A stretch of 39,720 nt of DNA from Caryophanon sp. (GCA_018384745.1 JAHAYH010000134.1:1-39720); one strand, 5' to 3'; counted from the first letter of the stretch, positions 17,248 through 25,830 are shown. Numbers and translations: made by a program. The notes: generated by a model from the sequence alone, not told the origin.

Positions 17248-17286
17248 AAAAAGCACCGATGAATCAAACGTTCATCGATGCTTTTT
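17248..17286 (-). terminator. Terminator after metK
   Basis: On the minus strand AGCATCGATGAA, loop, TTCATCGGTGCT with one G.U pair, then a run of T. Confidence 0.8.
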
Positions 17287-17291
17287 GTTGC

Positions 17292-18488
17292 TTATAAACC
17301 AGCTTTTGCTTTTAACGTTGCTGCTTTATCTGTTGCTTCCCACGGTACATTTAAATCTGTACGACCGAAGTGACCGTAAGCGGCTGTTTGTTTGTAAATT
17401 GGACGACGTAAATCTAACATTTTAATGATGCCTGCTGGGCGTAAGTCAAACTCTTCGCGAATCCACTCAACAAGTTGCTCTGAATCTACTTTTCCTGTAC
17501 CGAACGTATCAACCGCGATTGATACCGGTTGTGCAACACCGATTGCATAAGCAAGTTGTACTTCTGCACGATCTGCTAAGCCAGCTGCAACGATGTTTTT
17601 CGCCACGTAGCGTGCTGCATACGCTGCTGAACGGTCAACTTTTGTTGCGTCCTTACCAGAGAATGCGCCACCGCCGTGACGTGCGTAACCGCCGTATGTG
17701 TCAACGATGATTTTACGACCTGTAAGACCTGCATCACCTTTAGGGCCACCAATGACGAAACGGCCAGTCGGGTTGATGAAGTATTTTGTGTTTTCATCTA
17801 ACAGTTCAGCTGGTACAACTTCTGCAATAACGTGTGCTTTCATGTCCGCTTGAATTTGCTCTAACGTCGCTTCTTCGTCGTGTTGTGTTGAAATAACGAT
17901 TGTGTCGACGCGCACGGGTGTATTGTTTTCATCATACTCAATTGTTACTTGTGTTTTACCATCTGGACGTAAGTAAGCAAGCGTACCGTTTTTACGTACT
18001 TCTGTTAAACGACGTGCTAATTTATGTGCTAAAGAAATTGGCATTGGCATAAGCTCTGGTGTTTCGTTACATGCATAACCAAACATTAAACCTTGGTCGC
18101 CTGCACCAATTGCTTCTAATTCTTCATCTGTCATTGAACCTTCACGTGCTTCTAACGCTTGGTCAACCCCTTGTGCGATGTCAGGAGATTGCTCACCTAC
18201 TGCAACAAGTACTGCTAAGTTTTCAGCGTCAAAGCCGTATTTTCCGCGCGTATAACCGATTTCAGCTACCGTATCACGAATAATACCTTTCATATCTACA
18301 TACGTAGACGTTGTAATTTCACCTGATACTAACACTAAACCAGTTGTGACCGTTGTTTCACAAGCAACACGTGCATTTGGATCTGCTGCTAAAATGGCAT
18401 CTAAAATCGCGTCTGAAATTTGGTCGCAAATTTTATCTGGGTGCCCTTCTGTTACACTTTCTGATGTAAATAATCGACGTTGTGTCAT
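17292..18488 (-). CDS. metK: S-adenosylmethionine synthetase
   Basis: A 398-residue enzyme making SAM from methionine and ATP. Signatures are [16 protein letters not shown] near the N-terminus (ATP/Mg site), the hexapeptide GAGDQG (within [16 protein letters not shown]), and the P-loop-like [16 protein letters not shown]. The length is standard and it is complete. It supplies the SAM used by the radical SAM and methyltransferase enzymes of the mnmL-mnmM pair 4 kb away. The ATG follows AGGAGGATTTATTCC. Transcription is under a SAM-I riboswitch (18711-18883), so high SAM should end transcription early. It is divergent from pckA, the same arrangement as in Bacillus. Confidence 0.98.
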   Translation of the reverse strand: MTQRRLFTSESVTEGHPDKICDQISDAILDAILAADPNARVACETTVTTGLVLVSGEITTSTYVDMKGIIRDTVAEIGYTRGKYGFDAENLAVLVAVGEQSPDIAQGVDQALEAREGSMTDEELEAIGAGDQGLMFGYACNETPELMPMPISLAHKLARRLTEVRKNGTLAYLRPDGKTQVTIEYDENNTPVRVDTIVISTQHDEEATLEQIQADMKAHVIAEVVPAELLDENTKYFINPTGRFVIGGPKGDAGLTGRKIIVDTYGGYARHGGGAFSGKDATKVDRSAAYAARYVAKNIVAAGLADRAEVQLAYAIGVAQPVSIAVDTFGTGKVDSEQLVEWIREEFDLRPAGIIKMLDLRRPIYKQTAAYGHFGRTDLNVPWEATDKAATLKAKAGL

Positions 18489-18513
18489 GGAATAAATCCT
18501 CCTATATATCTTG

Positions 18514-18528
18514 GCGGAAATGCCGCCC
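18514..18528 (-). promoter_or_regulatory. Small hairpin just upstream of the metK ribosome binding site
   Basis: GGCGG/CCGCC arms with loop CATTT, about 15 bases before the AGGAGG. It could affect ribosome access; no regulator is evident. Confidence 0.35.
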
Positions 18529-18710
18529 GAATTTTGATACGGTACTCGTTACCCATGTTTAGTCCGCTCATCGTTTAGATTGGACGCCAAGCCACTGCCG
18601 CTTTTAACACGAGGAATTCGAAAGATATATAATAGAGAAAAATTAAAAACATTCTTCCCCTTTATACGTTGTGATATGTTAAAATGTGAAGCAATCACAA
18701 CAAAAATAAA

Positions 18711-18883
18711 AAACCCCTTTTCTCATGTACATGAGGAAAGGGTTTCAATTCTCGTTTACCTTTCACTCTTATCGTTCAAGGAATGTCCTTGCATCAGGTT
18801 GGCACCAACACGCTATACTTAACGTATATTGCAGGTTGCCGGGTTTCATAGGGCCTGACCCTCCACCAGCTCGGGATAAGAGT
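18711..18883 (-). promoter_or_regulatory. SAM-I (S-box) riboswitch with terminator, metK leader
   Basis: On the minus strand the leader shows P1 arms GATAAGAGT (18875-18883 on the plus strand) and ACTCTTATC (18765-18773). The kink-turn/P2 segment is GCTGGTGGAGGG, the conserved core GGCCCTATGAAACCCGGCAA, and the P3/P4 segment GGTGCCAA. An intrinsic terminator follows (AAACCC.. / ..GGGTTT, 18711-18744) with a T-rich tail. Binding of SAM should stabilise P1 and let the terminator form. Confidence 0.97.
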
Positions 18884-18899
18884 ATCCGTTCAATGTCCT

Positions 18900-18928
18900 A
18901 TACTACGAAAAAATCTGACCTCTGTCAA
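18900..18928 (-). promoter_or_regulatory. SigA promoter of metK
   Basis: -35 TTGACA (18928-18923), 17-bp spacer, -10 TAGTAT (18905-18900). The start point would be about ten bases before P1 of the riboswitch. Confidence 0.85.
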
Positions 18929-18943
18929 CCACCACGCGAATTT

Positions 18944-18972
18944 TTGTCAATTTTCTAACATTTCTGTAGTAT
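18944..18972 (+). promoter_or_regulatory. Candidate upstream pckA promoter
   Basis: -35 TTGTCA (18944-18949), 17-bp spacer, -10 TAGTAT (18967-18972), back to back with the metK promoter. A CcpN-like element (TGTAGTATACT, 18965-18975; 9 of 11 consensus positions) overlaps the -10. Confidence 0.55.
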
Positions 18973-19024
18973 ACTAAAAAAAGGGCAAAATAAATCCCAA
19001 ATTAGTATAGACTAATTACACCAA

Positions 19025-19035
19025 TGTGTTATACT
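19025..19035 (+). promoter_or_regulatory. Candidate CcpN operator overlapping a pckA -10 box
   Basis: TGTGTTATACT matches all 11 positions of the published B. subtilis CcpN consensus TRTGHYATAYW and covers a -10-like TATACT (19030-19035). CcpN represses pckA and gapB during glycolytic growth in B. subtilis. Transfer of that role here is inference. Confidence 0.55.
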
Positions 19036-19100
19036 ATTTTTAATATTTTAATACAACACCCACGTCACTGTGGGAGCACATAAAAGGATGGTAGAATCGA

Positions 19101-20690
19101 ATGAACTCAGTAGAAATTAAGAACGAACTGAATGAACTTTTAAACGGTCAAAATATCCGCACACAACTTTCAGTGCCTCAATTAGTTGAGCGTGCAACTG
19201 CTCGCGGTGAAGCTACATTAACTGTTGATGGTGCTTTACGCGCTGAAACAGGTAAATATACAGGTCGTTCACCGAAAGATAAATTTATCGTCGAAGAAGA
19301 AAGCTCTAAAGATGCAATTGATTGGGGTAAAGTAAACCAACCAATTTCTGCAGAAGTATTCGATAATTTATATGTGAAAGTTGTCAACTTCTTAAAGCAA
19401 CAAGACGAATTATTCGTATTCAATGGTTACGCTGGTGCAGATAAAGACTCTCGCTTAGCAATCCAAGTTGTGAATGAATTCGCTTGGCACAACTTATTCG
19501 CACATCAATTATTTATCCGTCCAACTGAAGAAGAATTAGCTTCTCACGTAGCAGATTTCACAATCGTATCTGCACCATCATTTAAAGCAGATCCTGCTGT
19601 CGATGGTACAAACTCTGAAGCATTCATCATTACGTCTATGGAAAAGAAAATCATCTTAATCGGTGGTACTGAGTACGGCGGCGAAATGAAAAAATCAATT
19701 TTCGGTATTATGAACCACATTTTACCACAAAAAGATATTTTCCCAATGCACTGTTCTGCAAACGTTGGTGAAGATGGCGATGTAGCGTTATTCTTCGGTT
19801 TATCAGGTACTGGTAAAACGACGTTATCTGCAGACCCAGATCGCAAATTAATCGGTGATGACGAGCACGGCTGGTCAGATAACGGTGTGTTCAACATGGA
19901 AGGCGGTTGCTACGCAAAAACAATCAACCTTTCTGCTGAAAACGAGCCGGAAATTTACAACGCGATTAAATTTGGTTCTGTGTTAGAAAACGTTGTGATC
20001 GATGCTGACACACGCGTACCAAACTACGATGACGGTTCATTAACAGAAAACACTCGTGTAGCGTACCCAATCGACTACATTGACAATATTGTATTACCAT
20101 CAGTGGCAGGTCACCCAAATACAATTATCTTCTTAACAGCAGATGCATTTGGCGTATTACCTCCAATCTCTAAATTAACGAAAGAGCAAGCAATGTATCA
20201 CTTCTTAAGCGGCTTCACATCGAAGTTAGCAGGTACAGAACGCGGCGTAACAGAGCCAGAACCAGTATTCTCTACATGCTTCGGTTCTCCATTCTTACCA
20301 CTTCCAGCAACTGTATATGCAGACATGCTTGGTAAGAAAATCGATGAATACGGTGCACAAGTATTCTTAGTAAACACTGGCTGGACTGGTGGCGGCTACG
20401 GCGTTGGTTCACGTATGAAACTTTCTTACACTCGTACAATGGTACGCGCTGCAATCGAAGGGAAATTAAACAACGCTGCAACAGTACAAGACGAAGTATT
20501 CGGCTTACACGTACCACAGCACGTTGAAGGTGTTCCAACAGAAGTATTAAACCCACGCGATGCTTGGGCTGACAAAGAAGCATACGATGCACAAGCTGCT
20601 CACTTAGCAGGTCTGTTCAACGAAAACTTCAAAAAGTTCGCAAACGTATCAGAAGAGATCATTTCTAAAGGTGCTCCACAAGTAAAATAA
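19101..20690 (+). CDS. pckA: Phosphoenolpyruvate carboxykinase (ATP)
   Basis: A 529-residue ATP-dependent PEP carboxykinase turning oxaloacetate into PEP, the entry step of gluconeogenesis. The P-loop GLSGTGKTT is at 233-241, the metal/oxaloacetate block ([20 protein letters not shown]) follows, and other family segments are [14 protein letters not shown] and [14 protein letters not shown]. Length is normal. The ATG at 19101 is preceded by AAAGGATGG. The leader holds a small hairpin (CCCAC 19059-19063 / GTGGG 19070-19074). Its codon use is more A/T-ending and regular than that of its neighbours, as often seen in strongly expressed genes. Two candidate promoters, each with a CcpN-like site, lie upstream. 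Confidence 0.98.
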   Translation: MNSVEIKNELNELLNGQNIRTQLSVPQLVERATARGEATLTVDGALRAETGKYTGRSPKDKFIVEEESSKDAIDWGKVNQPISAEVFDNLYVKVVNFLKQQDELFVFNGYAGADKDSRLAIQVVNEFAWHNLFAHQLFIRPTEEELASHVADFTIVSAPSFKADPAVDGTNSEAFIITSMEKKIILIGGTEYGGEMKKSIFGIMNHILPQKDIFPMHCSANVGEDGDVALFFGLSGTGKTTLSADPDRKLIGDDEHGWSDNGVFNMEGGCYAKTINLSAENEPEIYNAIKFGSVLENVVIDADTRVPNYDDGSLTENTRVAYPIDYIDNIVLPSVAGHPNTIIFLTADAFGVLPPISKLTKEQAMYHFLSGFTSKLAGTERGVTEPEPVFSTCFGSPFLPLPATVYADMLGKKIDEYGAQVFLVNTGWTGGGYGVGSRMKLSYTRTMVRAAIEGKLNNAATVQDEVFGLHVPQHVEGVPTEVLNPRDAWADKEAYDAQAAHLAGLFNENFKKFANVSEEIISKGAPQVK

Positions 20691-20699
20691 GCGACTGCT

Positions 20700-20740
20700 A
20701 CAAGGTAGGCTCGAATGATGCGAGTCTACCTTGTTTTTTT
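20700..20740 (+). terminator. Terminator after pckA
   Basis: Stem ACAAGGTAGGCTCG (20700-20713) / CGAGTCTACCTTGT (20721-20734), one G.U pair, then seven T. Confidence 0.9.
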
Positions 20741-20860
20741 GTAGTTGTAACAAAAAGTTGCGGATTCATATGACAATTTAGCAAACAGCGCATTGTTGCT
20801 GTCCTCTCTTTATTTTTCGCATGCTACAATTTACGAAAAACTACGGAGAGTAGGCAGCGT

Positions 20861-21223
20861 ATGTCATTTTTAACGATTTCGACAGATTTTCATATTTTCA
20901 CATGGCTTGGGGCGTTTCTGTTATTTTTCATCGTCTTACGAGGAAAACAAAAGAGAACGTTGACCTACCGCTTGTTACATCTTTTTTATGCACTCATTAT
21001 TATTTCAGGTACGTGCTTAGTCGTAACCGCAATGAATTATGGACATCCCCTTTTATATGCCATTAAATTCTTTTTAGGTGCTTTATTACTCGTAGCATTC
21101 GAATGGATCATTGCACTGAAAGAGCAACAACGCTCTACCCGTGTGTGCGCTATAATTGCCGTATTGTTATTTATAATCATCGCTTCGTTAGGGCTGTATT
21201 TACCAATGGGCTATACGTTGTAA
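20861..21223 (+). CDS. YisL-like membrane protein (DUF1516)
   Basis: A 120-residue integral membrane protein with four hydrophobic segments: HIFTWLGAFLLFFIVL (about 11-26), LFYALIIISGTCLVVTAM, YAIKFFLGALLLVAFEWIIA and VCAIIAVLLFIIIASLGLYL. The pattern and the conserved MKF/IKFFLG segment fit the YisL/DUF1516 family of Bacillales, whose function is unknown. The start follows CGGAGAGTAGGCAGCGT. It stands alone between the pckA terminator and its own terminator (21264-21301). Confidence 0.75.
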   Translation: MSFLTISTDFHIFTWLGAFLLFFIVLRGKQKRTLTYRLLHLFYALIIISGTCLVVTAMNYGHPLLYAIKFFLGALLLVAFEWIIALKEQQRSTRVCAIIAVLLFIIIASLGLYLPMGYTL

Positions 21224-21263
21224 ACAACATAATTTCTACTTTTAACCACTCTATAAACGAATG

Positions 21264-21301
21264 AAATGCTGTGTGATTTATTATACATCCACAGCATTTT
21301 T
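21264..21301 (+). terminator. Terminator after the YisL-like gene
   Basis: Stem AAATGCTGTG (21264-21273) / CACAGCATTT (21290-21299) with a 16-nt loop and a short T run. Confidence 0.6.
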
Positions 21302-21324
21302 ACTACACTTTTTACCTAACATAT

Positions 21325-21338
21325 ACAATTATAATTGT
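21325..21338. promoter_or_regulatory. Perfect 14-bp palindrome, MarR/OhrR-like operator candidate
   Basis: ACAATTATAATTGT is a perfect palindrome that overlaps the -35 box of the chemoreceptor promoter. It resembles the half-sites of B. subtilis OhrR (TACAATT...AATTGTA), but no MarR gene is in the window. Confidence 0.4.
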
Positions 21339-21363
21339 GCCTTTTTACATATTCTTTTATACT
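21335..21363 (+). promoter_or_regulatory. Promoter of the PAS-PAS chemoreceptor gene
   Basis: -35 TTGTGC (21335-21340), 17-bp spacer, -10 TATACT (21358-21363). Confidence 0.6.
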
Positions 21364-21444
21364 GTTAACGTATTATTTACGAAACAGTAGCATTACATGA
21401 ATGTGTAATGAATTTCACATATAGATTTTTTGGAGGAATATCAT

Positions 21445-22953
21445 TTGTTTTTTAAAAAAGACAGTACCGTATCACTTTCAGCCTTAGTAGAAGAGAGCAA
21501 AAAACAGCTGCAGCTAGCTGAGGAAGGCATGTTTGATTATACAGTATCCGTATCAAGCGACCATGCTGAGCTCCAACAAATTATCAATCACTACAATCAA
21601 ATCAATGCATTGCGTAGTACATACGAATGTAAGCTACGTCAAAAGCTGCACAATTTAACAACCATTAATCAAGTCGGCTTTTGGGAACTTGACATGCCAA
21701 CAGGTAATTTCCATGACGCGAAAAACGACTTTTATATTGATCCTGCGCTTAAACAAATGCTTGGTTATAACCAAAATGAATTAACAAACGGTTTGAGCGA
21801 CTTAACGATGCTTGTCCCAAAAGAGCAAGCGGACAACGTAATGAAAGGCATTCTTGCTCATTTACACGATAAATCTGGTCAAACGAAATTTGAAATGGAT
21901 CATTTCATGCGCTTTAAAGACGGCGAATATCGATGGGTGCACACATTTGGTACGGCAAAGCGTCACCCAGATGGCACACCTTACCGCATGATTGCGACGA
22001 TTACAAACATTCATGACCAACTGATGAATGAAGAGAGCTTGCGCAACGTCGTCACGCGCTATGACTTAATTAATGAAGCGCTTGTAGAAGCACCATGGGA
22101 TATGACCGTTGAACAAGGTGACCCCGTCAACCCAAATAATGAATTTTGGTGGAGCCCACAATTCCGAAAAGTGCTTGGCTTTACCGATGAACGTGACTTC
22201 CCGAATGTGATGAGCTCTTGGAGTGACCGTCTTCACCCAGACGATAAGCAACGTGCACTTGATGCCTTTGCTGCCCACTTACTCGACTACTCTGGGCGTA
22301 CCCCATTTGATTTAGATTACCGTCTACAATTAAAGTCGGGTGAATATCGTTGGTTCCATGCAAGTGGGACAACACGTCGCGATGAAAAAGGGGCGCCGCT
22401 GCGCGTAGCAGGCACCATTCGCGATATTATGCTTGAACGTAACAAAGATGTGATGGTTGAAGAAACGACGTCACGTATGGAAGAATTATCAGCTTCAATT
22501 ACAGAAATGGTAACGGGTATTAATTCGATTACCCAACAAGCACAGCAGCTCGCATCAACGCAAGAAGAAACGTCGTTTGCGGCAAATGACGCGAAAGCAC
22601 TGGCAGATGAAACACAAGAAATTTCAAACTTCATTAAAGGCATTGCAGACCAAACAAATTTACTTGGCTTAAACGCTGCGATCGAAGCGGCACGTGCCGG
22701 TGAACATGGCAAAGGCTTCGGTGTTGTAGCAGACGAAGTGCGAAAGCTTGCCGTTCACTCGGCAGAAGCAACCGATAATATTGAACAAACGTTATCGCGT
22801 ATGAAGACATCGATCGATACAATTTTAAATCAAATGACCAAAATTAGTGACCTTGCACAAATGCAAGCGGCATTAACGGAGCAAATGAATGCTTCAGCAG
22901 ATGAAATTCATACGATGTCACAAGACTTAGTCGATTTTGCGAAAAATCAATAA
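21445..22953 (+). CDS. Soluble methyl-accepting chemotaxis protein with two PAS domains
   Basis: A 502-residue chemoreceptor without any membrane segment, so it should sense a cytoplasmic signal. Two PAS_3-type domains lie at about 76-195 ([11 protein letters not shown], then [18 protein letters not shown]) and 212-325 ([18 protein letters not shown]). They are followed by a short MCP signalling domain with the hairpin [20 protein letters not shown] and [14 protein letters not shown] (about 399-436). The PAS repeats have no visible haem or flavin signature I can be sure of, so the signal (redox, oxygen, small ligand) is unknown. The start is a TTG at 21445, six bases after TGGAGGAA (21431-21438); an earlier TTG at 21430 overlaps that site. 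A bidirectional terminator follows. Confidence 0.9.
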   Translation: MFFKKDSTVSLSALVEESKKQLQLAEEGMFDYTVSVSSDHAELQQIINHYNQINALRSTYECKLRQKLHNLTTINQVGFWELDMPTGNFHDAKNDFYIDPALKQMLGYNQNELTNGLSDLTMLVPKEQADNVMKGILAHLHDKSGQTKFEMDHFMRFKDGEYRWVHTFGTAKRHPDGTPYRMIATITNIHDQLMNEESLRNVVTRYDLINEALVEAPWDMTVEQGDPVNPNNEFWWSPQFRKVLGFTDERDFPNVMSSWSDRLHPDDKQRALDAFAAHLLDYSGRTPFDLDYRLQLKSGEYRWFHASGTTRRDEKGAPLRVAGTIRDIMLERNKDVMVEETTSRMEELSASITEMVTGINSITQQAQQLASTQEETSFAANDAKALADETQEISNFIKGIADQTNLLGLNAAIEAARAGEHGKGFGVVADEVRKLAVHSAEATDNIEQTLSRMKTSIDTILNQMTKISDLAQMQAALTEQMNASADEIHTMSQDLVDFAKNQ

Positions 22954-22990
22954 TAAAAAGGAGTTTGCGCCACCGCAAACTCCTTTTTAT
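22953..22990. terminator. Bidirectional terminator between chemoreceptor and YtmA-like genes
   Basis: Perfect 17-bp stem ATAAAAAGGAGTTTGCG (22953-22969) / CGCAAACTCCTTTTTAT (22974-22990) with a 4-nt loop; it overlaps the 3' end of the converging gene. Confidence 0.9.
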
Positions 22991-23766
22991 TGTGCTTTCA
23001 TCCATGCACATAACGCACGTACCGTTTGTACATTGACATGCGGATGATAATGATGCTTTTCGTCTTCATGAAGCCAAAGTGTTACTTCTTTTTGGAGTGC
23101 TTGTGCACAGCTTTGTAAAAAGTATGCATGCTCAACATCTACATGTTGATCTTGCTCTCCGTGAATGATGAGTAACGGTGCGTGCAAATGATGCAAAGCA
23201 TATAGCGGTGTACGCGCGGCGTAACGCTGCGGATATTTTTCCGGCGTGCCGCCAATAATGCGCTTCAACGTACGGCGCATATCTAAACGCTCATAATACA
23301 TATACGTTACATCACTCACACCTGCCCATGTCACGACCGATGTCACTTCATCACTCATAATCCCGAGCCATTGTGCCATAATGCCACCACGAGAAAACCC
23401 GTATATATGAATGCGTGCGCCGTTATAGTACTGCGTTAAGACATCGACTGCATACAGCGCATCAAAGCGGTCGTCTCCTGCAAATTCATCGCGCCCTTGT
23501 CCCCCACGATTGCCACGATAATACGGTGCAAATACAATAAATCCTTGCTGCGCAAACTGCGCGATGCGTGCGGGTCGCACCATCCCAACGTGCTGCAAGC
23601 CACCGCGCAAATAAATCAGTCCTTCATAGTCCCCGTTGGCAGTTGGCTCTGCAAGTAACCCTTTTACACGTAAGCCTTGTGACATATACGTCACTTCCGT
23701 TAATCGCACCGCACTGCTCGGTGATGGATACGGTCTTGCCGCTACGATTTTACCATTGTCGCCCAT
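22987..23766 (-). CDS. Prolyl-oligopeptidase-like alpha/beta hydrolase (YtmA family)
   Basis: A 259-residue serine hydrolase of the S9/dienelactone hydrolase type, related to B. subtilis YtmA. The catalytic set is complete: Ser125 in GFSRGG, Asp206 in HGEQDQHVD, and a histidine at 238/239 in DEKHHYHPH. A small N-terminal strand region (LTEVTYMSQGLRVKGLLAEP) replaces the beta-propeller of full prolyl oligopeptidases, so peptidase activity is not proven; an esterase role is possible. The ATG follows GAGGTGAAGCAGC. It overlaps the end of ytkD by 17 bases, which suggests the two are co-transcribed and translationally coupled. Confidence 0.82.
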   Translation of the reverse strand: MGDNGKIVAARPYPSPSSAVRLTEVTYMSQGLRVKGLLAEPTANGDYEGLIYLRGGLQHVGMVRPARIAQFAQQGFIVFAPYYRGNRGGQGRDEFAGDDRFDALYAVDVLTQYYNGARIHIYGFSRGGIMAQWLGIMSDEVTSVVTWAGVSDVTYMYYERLDMRRTLKRIIGGTPEKYPQRYAARTPLYALHHLHAPLLIIHGEQDQHVDVEHAYFLQSCAQALQKEVTLWLHEDEKHHYHPHVNVQTVRALCAWMKAQ

Positions 23767-24226
23767 GCTGCTTCACCTCACGCAGCAACATTTTCATGCC
23801 GTCATCTTGCATATAAAAGCTGAGCGGCTCTGCACGAAACACTTCTTCTTCTGTCAGCCACGCCATGCCAATTGTTTCATGGTCTACCGGCAGTGGATCT
23901 TGTGCATGAAAACGCGCTGTAAATACCGTTTTACTAAACAATGGCTCCGCATGTACAGCGTATTCCGCAAACCATTGCACATCCTTTACGTGCACACCCG
24001 TTTCTTCATATACTTCACGAATCGCCGCTTCCTCTAGCGTTTCTCCTTCTTCGACTTTCCCACCTGGAAACTCGGTACCGCGACGCTCATGTATAGTCGT
24101 GAGCCATTTCCCTTCATGCTGTACTAAAATAAGCACGTGCTTACTCGCCACTTGAAACGTTTCGGGCGTAAAGCTTAACTCTACTGTACAGCCATGTAAA
24201 TCTTCAAATGTAAACAATGTGATCAC
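23750..24226 (-). CDS. ytkD: Nudix hydrolase YtkD (8-oxo-dGTP/NTP pyrophosphohydrolase)
   Basis: A 158-residue Nudix protein. The Nudix box is complete at 56-78: G56, E62, then REVYEETGV with R70, E71, E74, E75 and G77. YtkD of B. subtilis hydrolyses oxidised nucleotides such as 8-oxo-dGTP and also acts on RNA 5' ends as a pyrophosphohydrolase in some reports. The N-terminal stretch MITLFTFEDLHGCTVELSF and the position next to a ytmA homologue support orthology. It is the first gene of a two-gene unit with the YtmA-like hydrolase and is divergent from the YtzI-like/yidD pair. Confidence 0.88.
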   Translation of the reverse strand: MITLFTFEDLHGCTVELSFTPETFQVASKHVLILVQHEGKWLTTIHERRGTEFPGGKVEEGETLEEAAIREVYEETGVHVKDVQWFAEYAVHAEPLFSKTVFTARFHAQDPLPVDHETIGMAWLTEEEVFRAEPLSFYMQDDGMKMLLREVKQHGRQW

Positions 24227-24342
24227 CTCTTATTCTATTGTATGTCGTCGCTGTGACAAAACACAATGGTGAAGGTGTGTTTGCATTCTTTTTTCAAAAA
24301 GTACGCTATAATAAAAACAATTACGCAATCGAGGTGAACTTT

Positions 24343-24480
24343 ATGACCTTATCATTACCGGTTATTTTCATGATCGTCGTGCTTTTATTTTTAGTAGGCG
24401 GAGCTGTTGCATTTACTACGTTCCAAAAGGATGCAAAAAAACAGCAAGCACAGGCAAAAGGTAAACAACGCCATGAATAA
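24343..24480 (+). CDS. Small membrane protein, YtzI-like (45 residues)
   Basis: A 45-residue peptide with one N-terminal membrane helix ([21 protein letters not shown], shown here only as positions about 4-24) and a basic, glutamine-rich cytoplasmic tail. It resembles the short YtzI proteins of Bacillales in length and layout; function unknown. The ATG at 24343 is placed by GAGGTGA at 24331-24337. An earlier in-frame start would be outside the promoter region (TATAAT at 24307-24312). It overlaps yidD by eight bases, so the two are probably translated together. Confidence 0.65.
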   Translation: MTLSLPVIFMIVVLLFLVGGAVAFTTFQKDAKKQQAQAKGKQRHE

Positions 24481-24703
24481 ACTATCCATTTTACTCATCC
24501 GTTTTTACCAAAAATTTATTTCACCTATGTTTCCCCCGTCTTGTCGCTTTCATCCAACATGTTCGCATTACGGACTCGAAGCATTTCAAAAGCACGGCTT
24601 TATAAAAGGATTGCTATTAACAACGATGCGCATTTTAAAATGTCATCCATTTCATAAAGGCGGATTTGATCCCGTACCTACTAAGTGGCCTTCGAAAAAA
24701 TAA
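24473..24703 (+). CDS. yidD: Membrane protein insertion efficiency factor YidD (YtjA)
   Basis: A 76-residue member of the YidD family, which helps insertion of proteins into the inner membrane with YidC/Oxa1. The amphipathic N-terminal helix ([15 protein letters not shown]) and the conserved core are present: [19 protein letters not shown], then [20 protein letters not shown] and FDPVP. The invariant cysteines at CRF, TCS and KCH are intact. The ATG at 24473 lies nine bases after AAAGGT within the preceding gene. Its stop codon sits inside the terminator hairpin. Confidence 0.93.
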   Translation: MNKLSILLIRFYQKFISPMFPPSCRFHPTCSHYGLEAFQKHGFIKGLLLTTMRILKCHPFHKGGFDPVPTKWPSKK

Positions 24704-24731
24704 TTTTCGGAGGCTTGCTTTTTGTTTTTTG
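24688..24731 (+). terminator. Terminator overlapping the yidD stop codon
   Basis: Stem GCCTTCGAAAA (24688-24698) / TTTTCGGAGGC (24704-24714), one G.U pair, then a T-rich tract. The loop carries the yidD stop codon and the tract contains the -35 box of the next promoter. Confidence 0.75.
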
Positions 24732-24743
24732 TTACGGTATAGT
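24715..24743 (+). promoter_or_regulatory. Promoter of the zinc-binding lipoprotein gene
   Basis: -35 TTGCTT (24715-24720), 17-bp spacer, -10 TATAGT (24738-24743), just upstream of the Zur-like box. Confidence 0.6.
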
Positions 24744-24757
24744 TATGAACGGTAAAT

Positions 24758-24778
24758 AAAACGTAACGATTACTATTT
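24758..24778 (+). promoter_or_regulatory. Probable Zur box
   Basis: The 21-bp element centred at 24768 has core CGTAACGATTACT and AAA/TTT flanks. It matches 17 of the 20 fixed positions of the B. subtilis Zur box (AAATCGTAAT-N-ATTACGATTT). It lies just after the predicted start point, a good place for a repressor. Confidence 0.7.
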
Positions 24779-24800
24779 AATTTTTATGAGGTGACCATAG

Positions 24801-25823
24801 ATGAAAAAACGATTTTTAGCAGCAACCGCTTTAACAGCGATGCTACTTGCAGCATGTGGCGATGACGCGGCCACGACAACGACCGACAACAATACAGAAC
24901 AAACAGAAACCGAAGCAGTGGAAGATGCACTAACAATTTATACAACGGTATACCCGCTTAGCTACTTTGCTGAGCGCATCGGCGGCGAGTATGTTAACGT
25001 CCAATCCATTTATCCAGCAGGCGCAAATGAACATTCATTCGAACCAACACAACAAGATATGATGAAGCTTGCGGATGCGGATTTATTTTTCTACATCGGT
25101 TTAGGTCTGGAAGGCTTTGTTGAAAATGCAGAAAAAACGTTAGCAAATGAAAACGTAACGTTAATTCCATCTGCTGTAAACGTAACAGAAGAGCAGCTAC
25201 ATGTAAGCGAAGGACATTCTCATGACGAACATGAAGAAGAGGCACACGATCACGACCATAAAGGCGAAGAGCATGGACACGAAGATGAGCATAATCATGG
25301 TGCGCACGATCCACACGTTTGGTTATCACCAACGATTGCACAAACGCTTGCTGCGACTGTCAAAGATGAACTCATTAAAGCAAACCCTGCACAGGAAGCG
25401 GTGTTTCTTGAAAACTACGAAGCGCTCGTGGCAGACTTACAAACATTAGATGCAGAATTTAATGCATTACGTGATGAAGTCAGCAATAAAACATTTTTCG
25501 TTTCACACGCAGCGTTTGGCTACATTGCAGGTGAATACGGCTTCACACAAATTCCAATTGCCGGCTTAAACTCACAATCAGAGCCATCACAAAAAGAGCT
25601 TGCGAAAATTGTCGATGTCGCAAAAGAAAAAGATGTCAAATACATTTTATTTGAACAAAACGTCTCATCAAATTTAGCGGAAGTCATTAAAAATGAAGTG
25701 GGTGCCGATTCATTAACACTGCACAATTTAAGCGTGTTAACGAAGGAAGATGTCGCAAATGGTGCAGACTATTTATCATTGATGCGCGAAAATATCGAAA
25801 CGTTAAAAACAGCGATGCAATAA
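24801..25823 (+). CDS. znuA: Zinc ABC transporter substrate-binding lipoprotein (ZnuA/AdcA type)
   Basis: A 340-residue cluster A-I metal-binding protein. The lipoprotein signal peptide ends in LLAAC with Cys19 as the lipidated residue. Family motifs: YPLSYFAERIGG, PAGANEHSFEPTQQD (first His ligand), a His/Asp/Glu-rich loop (about 139-172) typical of zinc rather than manganese binders, DPHVWLSP (second ligand region), SHAAFGYIAGEYGF and the C-terminal EQNVSSN. It should hand Zn2+ to an ABC permease. No permease or ATPase gene is adjacent, so it is an orphan. The Zur-like box and the His-rich loop together make zinc the likely metal. A large hairpin follows the stop. Confidence 0.92.
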   Translation: MKKRFLAATALTAMLLAACGDDAATTTTDNNTEQTETEAVEDALTIYTTVYPLSYFAERIGGEYVNVQSIYPAGANEHSFEPTQQDMMKLADADLFFYIGLGLEGFVENAEKTLANENVTLIPSAVNVTEEQLHVSEGHSHDEHEEEAHDHDHKGEEHGHEDEHNHGAHDPHVWLSPTIAQTLAATVKDELIKANPAQEAVFLENYEALVADLQTLDAEFNALRDEVSNKTFFVSHAAFGYIAGEYGFTQIPIAGLNSQSEPSQKELAKIVDVAKEKDVKYILFEQNVSSNLAEVIKNEVGADSLTLHNLSVLTKEDVANGADYLSLMRENIETLKTAMQ

Positions 25824-25830
25824 CGAATAA

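Noticed and set aside
22066-22822. Open readings opposite the PAS chemoreceptor
   Set aside because: Antisense shadows; the plus-strand protein has strong family motifs throughout.
25201-25320. His/Asp/Glu repeat as a DNA repeat or CRISPR-like array
   Set aside because: It is the coding sequence of the His-rich zinc loop of the lipoprotein, without regular direct repeats.
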